Part shown: in pieces, positions 5,331-11,746 of the stretch
Layout of the letters: the number at the start of each line of letters is the position of its first letter
Position numbering within the stretch: the stretch's first letter is position 1
DNA from: Eubacterium sp. UBA3782
GTDB lineage: Bacteria; Bacillota; Clostridia; Lachnospirales; Lachnospiraceae
DNA length: 11,746 nt
Reading direction: 5' to 3'
Assembly: GCA_002368795.1 (NCBI GenBank)
Contig: DFFG01000052.1
Span: 21,677 to 33,422 of the forward strand
Made by a program: the position numbers and the translations under genes
Notes under the pieces: model-generated
What the model saw: the letters and a program-made list of their open reading frames with translations, nothing else
Databases searched by the model: none
Told to the model about the DNA's origin: nothing

Positions 5331-8300
5331 ATGAAGAAATGGATGAAGAATCTCTATGCGATGCTTCTGGTCGTAGTGCTGATCGCGACACTGCTTCCCA
5401 CAAGTATCCTTGCTGCGCCCGGAAAAGGCTCTGGAAAGAGCAAGGGCAAGGCAAAAACGCAGACGGTCACTGTAGAGACGCCTGCTGAGGAAACAGATGC
5501 GGAATCTGTGCCCGAAGAGGCTGAGATCCCGGCGGAAGAGCCTGGAGAGGAAGTCTATTACGAGATCGAGGAACCTGTCGGGGAAGAGATCATCGAGGAG
5601 CCTCTGGAGGAGATCCCCGAGGAAGAATACTTCGAGGAGCCGGAAGAGGAAGCGGGTTTTCTTCCTATTTCTATTGAAGATATGCCTGTAGAGGGGGCAG
5701 AGGATCTTCTGGTAAGCATTGAAGCACCCGAAGGCGCATTCCCGACCGGTACAGAAGCTTTTGCAAGGGCTGTATCAATTGAGGACGTTCAGAATGCTGT
5801 CGATGCAGCTGATGACGTAAATGGACAGGTCGTTGCTGCTGTAGATATTACCTTTGAGCTTGATGGCGTAGAGCTTCAGCCCGCAGACGATCTGACAGTA
5901 GATGTCAAGATTACTGCTAAGAATCTGATCGCCGAAGCCGGTGAGCTGGATGTCGTCCATATCGACAGTGTAACAGAGGAGGCAGAAAGCGTCGAAGCGA
6001 TCGATGTTGATTATAATGAGGAGACCGTTCTGTTTGAAGCAGATTCCTTCTCTGTGTATGCGCTTGTGTGGAAGGATGCCTCCGATACCGACAGGAGCGC
6101 TACCATTCACTGGGGTACATATGAAGGCTCTGAATTTACAGAGCTGGAGTCCCCCACAACGATTGATGAGAGTGCAGCTTCCGTAAAGCTGGATGTTATC
6201 ATCGACGAGTACTATTTCGTAGGAGCTGAATATCTGGAGACAGAAGACGCCACTCCGCAGAATATGGCGAATACCACGCTGAAGAAGGCGGCTGACGGAA
6301 CCTGGCAGATAACCCTGGAAGGCAATCAGACGGTCACGATCGCTGATGGCAGCCATATCCGCGTGAACTATGCGCCGATCGGAGGCGGAGGCTACACACC
6401 GCCAAGTCCGCCTCCGGCAGATGTCCTTGCGCCGGACACGACCAAAACAGTTACGGCCAATCCAGACGGTACCTATACGATCGAACTGGATATCGAAGGC
6501 AAACAGGATGAGGAGATCACCCAGATCGGCGCGAATGTCATCGTAATCATGGACATTACACAGAGTATGACCAACGCCATGCCGAGACCTGATCAGAGCA
6601 TGTCCCGTATGGCAGCAGCCAAGAGAGCGCTGAATACTCTGGTCACCACGCTCGATCCGGATACCAACCTGATTAATTTTACCGCTGTAAACTTTGGAAA
6701 CAGCGCCAATTATTCCAATGGCGTCAACTGGACCACTACCAAGACTGCAATGCAGAATTATGTTTCCGGACTGCCGAACAACCCCACTGATATGGGTACC
6801 TGCTGGCAGGCAGGCCTGCAGGGTGGTATTGACCGCGTACAGCAGGCACAATCCAGCGCGTCTCTGCGAAAGAACGAGACCTACGTTCTGTTCGTAACCG
6901 ACGGTAACCCGAACTGCTACACAGATAATAATGGCCGCTGGCATGCGGCTCAATCTGCAAACTTCAATCAGCAGGCATATAATGCAGCAGTCGCAAACGC
7001 AAATAATCTTGGAGCCAACTCTCATTTTTATGGTATTTTCGTCGGTGACTCAGATGGTTATACTCATCTGAACAACCTGATCACAAACGCTGGTGGCGAA
7101 GGCACGATCAACGGTGTATCTACAACAGCAATCGACGAAGCCTTCGAGCAGATCGCCCAGACGATCGTTGACAATCTTGGAGCGGGAAGTGTTGTGGTCG
7201 ATGATGGTATCCCGACACTTTCCAATGTCAGCGCCAATGTATCTGCAGGTGAAGCAGGCGGCTTTGAGTACTATATCACACCAAAGGGTGGAAGCCAGAG
7301 AGTATGGACAGAGGCTCCGGGTGCTTCCTACAGCAACAGCAACGGTGTTACCTGGAACCTGAGCGAGGCAGGTACTCTTCAGGATGGATGGATCTACACG
7401 CTGAAGTTTACCGTATGGCCAAGTCAGGCTGCCTACGATCTGATCGCTGATCTGAACAATGGCCTAAAGGATTATGATGATCTTACGGAGGAGCAGAAAG
7501 CCTCTGTTACCGGATCAAAAGAGGCCGGCTACACATTAAAGACAAATACGCATCTGTATACGACCTTTAAGGATCTGGAAGGAAATGAATACAGGGAGAC
7601 AAATGATGCCAGCGCGAAGGCAATGGATCTGCCGACAGAAACGATTTCTGTAGAAAAGATCTGGCACAATTTCCTCGACTCCCGTACCGATGTCGATATC
7701 GACGGTCTGCAGATGGTCCTCTCCCGTGACGGGGAAGAATACCTGACCTTCGATGTTTCAGCGGATACCAACTGGAAGAAGGAAGGTATCTATATTTCCT
7801 GCGGACAGATCGCCAGCGGGGAGATCAAGGAAAAAGGTCACGATTATTACGTTACAGAAAAAGCAGCGGAAACGATCGACAAGACCGCATACTGGGAAGT
7901 CAATTCTCCGGTATATCATCCGATGGTCGTTAATGGAACGATGGAGCTTTTCATTGAAGATGATGAAGCATCCGATCCGGTATTCACTCTTGATTATGAG
8001 GAAAACGGAAAAACCGTAACACACAAATATGTAAGACCGACAGGAAGCACAGCTACCAATCTGACCGCGATCAATGAGCGTGTCAGCTGGCTGAACCTCA
8101 CGAAGGTGGTAACAGGAGATAACGTTCCGGCAGATGCTCTGTTCACGTACAAGGTAACGATCACAGAGCCGGTGGAAGGAAACGAGGTCTATTTCTCCGT
8201 CCGCGGCGGCGGTGTGAATTATCGCGATGACATTGAAACAACTGCAGCCAAATGGGTAGATGATACGACTGGCAATACCTATTACCGTGTGGCAAGCGGA

Positions 8301-9416
8301 ACCGAATTCACCCTTAAGATCAAGGCAGGCTGGAATGCACGTTTCCTGAATCTGGATTCAGACTCTACTTATTCGATCGAAGAGGTTGAGGCTGAGATGG
8401 ATGACGGTTTCGTATTCGATACCGCGCAGACGGTCGAGACACTGTACAGCGCACAGGGCGTACCGGCACAGGGCTATCCGATCACAACAACAGAGGACGC
8501 ACCGACGGAGAACGGGGCTGTTGTTGAGGGCTCTACAGTCAGCGGAACGATCAATCAGACCAATACCGATTATTCCGTGACTTATACCAACGAATATCTG
8601 GGCCACTTCTATGTGTATCATTCCGGCAATCTAGAAGTCGAGCGCTTCCCGATGGCAGTAGACGGTGTGAAGGTGACCGGATTCAATATCTTTGAAAGAA
8701 CACTGGAAGGAACGCTCTACGGCGGTTATTACAGCGATTATGCCGGAAAGAGCAGCGATTTCGACGCAGCAGCTCTGGAATACGACGAGGATGGCAAAGC
8801 TTCTGATACAGAAGGCAATGTATACAGTTATGCGTACATTAAAGATACCAGCAGAGGCGCATGGACCTATGCAAACGCTTATGACGTAAGCGGCAAGGCA
8901 ATGGATCCGGAGAAGGATGAGGTCTACTTCCTGAAGGAGGTACCGGCTGCATACATTCTTCCGTACACGCATTACACATACAACAAGAGTGACAAGGCAC
9001 TCCGCAATATGTGGTATCTGTCAGCCATCGATGATCTCTGCTATGACAAAGCAGGCTTCTTCGTAGAGACCATTAATGCTTCCGGTGAAAAGACCGCGAC
9101 GATCGTCGATACCCTGACAATCACAAATGCGACCGGGGGAGCAACCGTCAAACTGACGCCGAACAGTCTCTTTGGCAACAAAGGCGGAGCAGGGAACGGT
9201 GTTAAGGCCGGTTACCTCACCTACTGGGATGCATCGGACAAGATCGCTGAAGAATCCACCTCTGTATTCACACCGTACTGGTACACGAAGGACGGAATCT
9301 TCACTTGTGGAGTTTCCACCAGGACGATTTCTTTCAATAACGCAAAGGTCGGTTCGGGCGGCATGCGCATCGCGGATGCAGACAATACCGACAGCAGATA
9401 TCCGGTAATTGAGTGA
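5331..9416 (+). CDS. Large secreted vWA/Cna-B surface protein without LPXTG anchor
   Basis: ATG 5331 follows GAGGAG (5318-5323) by seven bases. An in-frame ATG at 5316 overlaps that site and is less likely. The 1361-residue product opens with a signal peptide (K-K-W-M-K, hydrophobic 8-28, probable cleavage near Ala28/29). After a basic Gly/Lys stretch comes a Glu/Pro-rich stalk (about 50-108), a beta region (about 140-250), a Gly/Pro linker (351-363) and a vWA domain (about 400-615). The MIDAS reads D408-I-T410-Q-S412, with likely T490 and D524. A Cna-B-like domain follows (about 771-917; candidate isopeptide K776/N915 with E843), then a pilin-linker-like domain (about 921-1090; K925/N1087 with E1018). 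The region 1091-1361 is unassigned. The family mediates adhesion or pilus-tip functions. The chain ends in D-S-R-Y-P-V-I-E, with no LPXTG motif or membrane anchor. Confidence 0.9.
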   Translation: MKKWMKNLYAMLLVVVLIATLLPTSILAAPGKGSGKSKGKAKTQTVTVETPAEETDAESVPEEAEIPAEEPGEEVYYEIEEPVGEEIIEEPLEEIPEEEYFEEPEEEAGFLPISIEDMPVEGAEDLLVSIEAPEGAFPTGTEAFARAVSIEDVQNAVDAADDVNGQVVAAVDITFELDGVELQPADDLTVDVKITAKNLIAEAGELDVVHIDSVTEEAESVEAIDVDYNEETVLFEADSFSVYALVWKDASDTDRSATIHWGTYEGSEFTELESPTTIDESAASVKLDVIIDEYYFVGAEYLETEDATPQNMANTTLKKAADGTWQITLEGNQTVTIADGSHIRVNYAPIGGGGYTPPSPPPADVLAPDTTKTVTANPDGTYTIELDIEGKQDEEITQIGANVIVIMDITQSMTNAMPRPDQSMSRMAAAKRALNTLVTTLDPDTNLINFTAVNFGNSANYSNGVNWTTTKTAMQNYVSGLPNNPTDMGTCWQAGLQGGIDRVQQAQSSASLRKNETYVLFVTDGNPNCYTDNNGRWHAAQSANFNQQAYNAAVANANNLGANSHFYGIFVGDSDGYTHLNNLITNAGGEGTINGVSTTAIDEAFEQIAQTIVDNLGAGSVVVDDGIPTLSNVSANVSAGEAGGFEYYITPKGGSQRVWTEAPGASYSNSNGVTWNLSEAGTLQDGWIYTLKFTVWPSQAAYDLIADLNNGLKDYDDLTEEQKASVTGSKEAGYTLKTNTHLYTTFKDLEGNEYRETNDASAKAMDLPTETISVEKIWHNFLDSRTDVDIDGLQMVLSRDGEEYLTFDVSADTNWKKEGIYISCGQIASGEIKEKGHDYYVTEKAAETIDKTAYWEVNSPVYHPMVVNGTMELFIEDDEASDPVFTLDYEENGKTVTHKYVRPTGSTATNLTAINERVSWLNLTKVVTGDNVPADALFTYKVTITEPVEGNEVYFSVRGGGVNYRDDIETTAAKWVDDTTGNTYYRVASGTEFTLKIKAGWNARFLNLDSDSTYSIEEVEAEMDDGFVFDTAQTVETLYSAQGVPAQGYPITTTEDAPTENGAVVEGSTVSGTINQTNTDYSVTYTNEYLGHFYVYHSGNLEVERFPMAVDGVKVTGFNIFERTLEGTLYGGYYSDYAGKSSDFDAAALEYDEDGKASDTEGNVYSYAYIKDTSRGAWTYANAYDVSGKAMDPEKDEVYFLKEVPAAYILPYTHYTYNKSDKALRNMWYLSAIDDLCYDKAGFFVETINASGEKTATIVDTLTITNATGGATVKLTPNSLFGNKGGAGNGVKAGYLTYWDASDKIAEESTSVFTPYWYTKDGIFTCGVSTRTISFNNAKVGSGGMRIADADNTDSRYPVIE

Positions 9417-9433
9417 AGGGAAGGTGAGTATAA

Positions 9434-9670
9434 ATGATTAAGAAAAAGTACAGCACTCCGTTCCTGATGATTTCCTCCGGAGGAGACGGCAGTGAGACCG
9501 GTCAGGGCAGCGGCCAGGGTACTGTAGCCCCCCAGGGTATGACCTATGATGAGTGGTGGGATGAGATCGCCTGGGGCGGAGAAAATCCGGATGCCGATTA
9601 TAACGGCGACGGATCCGTAGATCAGTTGGATTATCAGTATTATATGGATAACGAACTCTGGAATGGCTGA
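9434..9670 (+). CDS. 78-residue peptide with YxxPxL leader motif and EF-hand loop (candidate modified peptide)
   Basis: ATG 9434 lies 17 bases after the surface-protein stop, with AAGGTGAG (9421-9428) at a good distance, so it is almost certainly translated from the same mRNA. The N-terminus is M-I-K-K-K with Y6-S-T-P9-F-L11. This matches the YxxPxL pattern that lasso-peptide leaders show to their PqqD-like recognition proteins. A Gly/Ser/Gln-rich linker follows (about 14-35), then aromatic acidic residues (Y38, W41, W42, W47). The C-terminus holds a full 12-residue calcium loop, D55-Y-N57-G-D59-G-S61-V-D63-Q-L-D66, as in dockerin or EF-hand repeats, then a short aromatic helix. There is no signal peptide and no cysteine. 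It could be a RiPP-type precursor for the two PqqD proteins and the kinase of this locus. Alternatively it could be a small calcium-binding partner of the surface protein. No database family was checked. Confidence 0.85.
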   Translation: MIKKKYSTPFLMISSGGDGSETGQGSGQGTVAPQGMTYDEWWDEIAWGGENPDADYNGDGSVDQLDYQYYMDNELWNG

Positions 9671-9699
9671 TTCCATGAAATGATTAAGTAACTTGCGAA

Positions 9700-9730
9700 T
9701 GCGTGGGCTTTTTACAGCCCACGCACTTTT
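9700..9730 (+). terminator. Intrinsic terminator between the peptide and kinase genes
   Basis: TGCGTGGGCT (9700-9709) pairs perfectly with AGCCCACGCA (9716-9725) around a six-base loop, followed by C and four T's. The U-tract is short and interrupted, so some readthrough into the kinase gene is expected. No separate promoter is evident in the following 60 bases. This would give abundant surface protein and peptide with little kinase. Confidence 0.8.
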
Positions 9731-9760
9731 CATCATACATGAAAAAGTAGTTCCTGCCGG

Positions 9761-9780
9761 AAGGAAAAAAAGTTGTCCTT
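9761..9780 (+). promoter_or_regulatory. AAGGA/TCCTT element before the kinase gene
   Basis: The only Shine-Dalgarno-like sequence near the kinase start, AAGGA (9761-9765), can pair with TCCTT (9776-9780). It lies 23 bases before ATG 9789, too far for normal initiation unless the intervening bases fold away. This leaves the start codon uncertain. Confidence 0.3.
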
Positions 9781-9788
9781 ACTTGAAT

Positions 9789-10916
9789 ATGAGTATTGGT
9801 GTTCAGATGGATTATATTGAATCTTTTACAGGAAGAGGCCTGAGGTACCGCTTTCAGTACCCGGATACTGCGAAATACATGAGCTCATACATACGGTCTT
9901 CAGAGGAGACTGGCTATGATATCCAGGCACCTTTTGATTACATGGAAAGGCAGAAGCCCTGGTTTCCAGAAAGTACCGAAGACGCCTATGTGGAATACAA
10001 GTCGCTCATCGGTCTGACCTCCCTGACATTGCTGGAGCACGGCAGCTGTCTCTTCCATGCGTCGGCCTTTCTGTGGAGAGGATATGCCTGGCTGCTGACA
10101 GGACCCAGCGGTGTCGGAAAAACGACCCAGTATAAGAACTGGAAAAAAACGCACCGGGAAAAGGTTTCCATGATCTGCGGTGATATGCCGCTTCTGACCA
10201 GCAAAGAGGACGGAACCTTCTGGGTCAGCCCATCCCCCTGGAATGGAAAGGAACGGATCCGGGGAAAGGAGGGAGCCCCTCTGGGCGGCTTTATTCTTTT
10301 GGAACAGAGTGACAGCAATTCCATCAGACGGATCAGTCCAGAAGAAAGCGCGATCTCCATCTTCCAGCAGTTTGCCGTGCGTCCCTGGACGATGCAGCAG
10401 GTGCACGATCTGACAGCCCTGGAGACAGAACTGATCAAGAAGTATCCCGTATGGAAGCTGGAAAATTTGGGCGATTATGAATCGATGCGGATCACACAGG
10501 AGACCATCGATACATATCTAAACCGCCTGAAAAAGGCAGAGAATGGAGAGACCACTGAACAGAAGAATAAGCTGGAAAAGGACACACACAATAAGGAAAA
10601 AACTGGCATCTGGAAATCCGATGGACAGGAAACCGTTCAATCTGGTCTGAGGATCCGGGAGGGTGTTGTCCTGTCTCAGATCTGCAATTATCCTGTGCTG
10701 ATTTCTCTGCAGGAGCTTGAAGGAGAAGTGCCCTATATCTCGCAGATCAATGAGACGACAGCAGATATTTGGAAGCTGATTCAGCAGGGAATGGACGAGC
10801 CCCGGATCTGTAGAACCATTTCGCAGATCTATGATGTGGAGGAACCGGAAACGATCAGAGAGGACCTCCACGTGCTTCTTAAATCAATGGCGGCATGCGG
10901 ATATCTGGCAGTTTGA
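9789..10916 (+). CDS. HPr-kinase-like (HprK-type) protein fused to a C-terminal PqqD domain
   Basis: Read from ATG 9789 the product has 375 residues. Residues about 65-245 resemble the C-terminal kinase domain of HPr kinase as found in HprK-related and lasso-cluster kinases (PadeK type). They show H90-A-S, then A-W-L-L-T before Walker A GPSGVGKT (105-112), I-C-G-D132 in the metal-site region, and the S-P-W-N-G-K motif (148-153). A charged linker (about 249-280) leads to a PqqD domain (about 286-375: L-R-I-R-E-G-V-V-L-S, then N-E-T-T-A-D-I-W and a final L-L-K-S-M). Relatives phosphorylate a serine of a precursor peptide, and the fused PqqD would recruit that peptide. The substrate here is unknown. 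Candidates are the 78-residue peptide and the Ser/Thr-rich lipoprotein. Initiation at TTG 9783 or ATG 9807 is possible. A longer frame reaching 9693 crosses the terminator and is unlikely. Confidence 0.87.
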   Translation: MSIGVQMDYIESFTGRGLRYRFQYPDTAKYMSSYIRSSEETGYDIQAPFDYMERQKPWFPESTEDAYVEYKSLIGLTSLTLLEHGSCLFHASAFLWRGYAWLLTGPSGVGKTTQYKNWKKTHREKVSMICGDMPLLTSKEDGTFWVSPSPWNGKERIRGKEGAPLGGFILLEQSDSNSIRRISPEESAISIFQQFAVRPWTMQQVHDLTALETELIKKYPVWKLENLGDYESMRITQETIDTYLNRLKKAENGETTEQKNKLEKDTHNKEKTGIWKSDGQETVQSGLRIREGVVLSQICNYPVLISLQELEGEVPYISQINETTADIWKLIQQGMDEPRICRTISQIYDVEEPETIREDLHVLLKSMAACGYLAV

Positions 10917-10987
10917 AAACAGCGGGTACAAAGATCCGCTGAAAGTGAATAACAGCGACATCAGTTAATAAGGGAGTGAAGCGTATT

Positions 10988-11368
10988 ATGAAAAGCAGAA
11001 GCATTAAAGCAGTATGTCTGACAGCAGCACTTTTGCTGGCTCTCAGCGCAGCAGCCTGCAAAAAAGAAAACAGCAATGTGGATAATACCTCTGTGACATC
11101 AATGGAAGTGGAAAACGGAGAAAAAGCAGAAACCACACCAACCGGAGAATCAGAGACTCCACAGAGCGGAGCCGCAGATTCCGTCTCTGCATCCTCTGAG
11201 ATTGTTACGGAAGATGATGGAAAAACGGAGAGTGAAAAGACCGGCAATCTTCAGGTGGGTGTTCCGGAAGGACAGGACGCTGTCACGGATCCGGAGATCA
11301 CTGTAATAGAGAACGATGGTGATCTTGAATTCATAGTTTCCGATTCCCTGGGATTTGGCGGAGAATAA
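10988..11368 (+). CDS. Small acidic Ser/Thr-rich putative lipoprotein
   Basis: ATG 10988 follows AAGGGAG (10970-10976). An in-frame GTG at 10976 overlaps that site and is disfavoured. The 126-residue product has a basic start (K-S-R-S-I-K), a hydrophobic core (about 8-22) and L-S-A-A-A-C24, a relaxed lipobox, so it is probably an anchored lipoprotein, though ordinary secretion is possible. The mature part is low-complexity and acidic, rich in Ser, Thr and Glu (about 25-85), and ends D-L-E-F-I-V-S-D-S-L-G-F-G-G-E. No domain is recognised. It lies 71 bases after the kinase gene and before a terminator, so it is the last gene of the operon. It may be a cell-surface tether or a second substrate for the modification genes. 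Both ideas are inference. Confidence 0.8.
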   Translation: MKSRSIKAVCLTAALLLALSAAACKKENSNVDNTSVTSMEVENGEKAETTPTGESETPQSGAADSVSASSEIVTEDDGKTESEKTGNLQVGVPEGQDAVTDPEITVIENDGDLEFIVSDSLGFGGE

Positions 11369-11402
11369 ATCTGCTGGAATTAGGAAAAAAAGTACGCAGG
11401 AT

Positions 11403-11443
11403 GGTTCTGTATGTTTTACAAGCATGCAGAGCCTTCTTTTTTT
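11403..11443 (+). terminator. Intrinsic terminator ending the second operon
   Basis: GGTTCTGTATG (11403-11413) pairs along its full length, with two G-U pairs, to CATGCAGAGCC (11423-11433) around a nine-base loop. A T-rich tract (11434-11443) follows. It lies 34 bases after the lipoprotein stop codon. Confidence 0.87.
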
Positions 11444-11746
11444 CTGAAAAGCTATTTCATTTATCCATGCTTCTCATCTATTATCAGAGATAGCCAGGTG
11501 TGTATTTCTCTATCAAAATGAAAACAGAAGATTCAATGAAAGCAGTAAAGAACAAATTGGCGAAATATACTAATTTGTGAAACGTGTTGAATTTAGTCTA
11601 CTTTCCAATCGATAGAATTATTACTCCATTCCAGAACTATATTATATATTGATAAAGTGTACCTATTGCTACCTTTACTGTGCTTGGTATGGTGTTTATA
11701 CTTGATATGACGAAATAAAGTATATTAGCAGAAAAATTGCGATTTA
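11444..11746. other. AT-rich non-coding right end
   Basis: No gene is supported in these 303 bases. They contain a perfect 7-base inverted repeat (ACAAATT 11552-11558 with AATTTGT 11572-11578). A weak promoter-like pair, TTTACT (11674-11679) and TATACT (11697-11702) with 17 bases between, faces right and could serve a gene beyond the window. The last 14 bases repeat the palindromic motif seen at 4938-4951. Confidence 0.5.
11733..11746. repeat. Palindromic motif, copy 3, at the window edge
   Basis: AAAATTGCGATTTA differs from copy 1 by one base. The 19-base context 11728-11746 matches 4933-4951 at 18 positions, in the same orientation. The window stops exactly where the copy ends. Confidence 0.45.

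Noticed and set aside
5775..7025. Long open frame on the minus strand (416 codons) inside the surface-protein gene
   Set aside because: It is antisense to the vWA region with its MIDAS motif. The frame is rich in Ile, Cys and Arg without any domain and is best explained by codon bias of the sense gene.
5331..9416. Calling the surface protein a sortase substrate
   Set aside because: No LPXTG-like motif, C-terminal hydrophobic helix or basic tail is present, and no sortase gene lies in the window.
9434..9670. Calling the 78-residue peptide a lasso-peptide precursor
   Set aside because: The leader motif fits, but the Gly that normally follows it is one residue off, no lasso cyclase or B2 protease is present, and the C-terminal part looks like a calcium loop rather than a lasso core.

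Overview
The window looks like an accessory region of a Gram-positive Firmicute, probably a gut Lachnospiraceae-type clostridium. The evidence is the Shine-Dalgarno usage (AGAGGA, GAGGAG, AAGGTGAG), a consensus sigma-A promoter, vWA/Cna-B surface-protein architecture, a MalT-like LuxR regulator with its own local cluster, and moderate-GC genes separated by AT-rich gaps. The taxon is an inference from style, not from a marker gene. All supported genes lie on the + strand. There are no RNA genes, transposases or CRISPR arrays.

Layout. (1) 1-186 is the 3' end of a gene whose product ends in a Tyr-Gly tail and an acidic terminus, as in bacterial tyrosine kinases of polysaccharide loci. (2) 187-583 is non-coding, with two tandem palindromes and an excellent promoter (TTGACG-17-TATAAT). 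(3) The first operon holds a free-standing PqqD-like protein (584-850, TTG start), a large P-loop/LuxR regulator (912-3515) and an NTP_transf_5 nucleotidyltransferase (3561-4862). It ends at a strong terminator (4981-5020). (4) 4863-5330 is a 468-base regulatory gap with repeated AT-rich motifs, an extended -10 and a hairpin just before the next ribosome binding site. (5) The second operon holds a 1361-residue secreted vWA/Cna-B protein (5331-9416), a 78-residue peptide (9434-9670), an intrinsic terminator, an HPr-kinase-like protein fused to a second PqqD domain (9789-10916) and a small acidic lipoprotein (10988-11368). It closes with a terminator. (6) 11444-11746 is non-coding.

Interpretation. 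The PqqD fold is the peptide-recognition element (RRE) of many RiPP pathways. PqqD-like proteins, HPr-kinase-like kinases and NTP_transf_5 nucleotidyltransferases occur together in paeninodin-type lasso-peptide clusters and in the HPr-rel-A group of TIGRFAM families. Here they appear without a lasso cyclase or leader protease. A short peptide is encoded 17 bases after the surface protein. It starts with a YxxPxL motif like lasso leaders and ends in a canonical EF-hand/dockerin-type calcium loop. The most attractive hypothesis is a peptide-modification system (phosphorylation and/or nucleotidyl transfer) that acts on this peptide, or on the surface protein or lipoprotein encoded with it, under the control of the linked LuxR regulator. 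The domain calls are firm. The substrate assignment is inference.

Both window edges fall in repeated sequence: the YG codon repeat on the left, and on the right a 14-base palindromic motif also present at 4938. This would fit a contig broken at repeats, but it cannot be proved from here.
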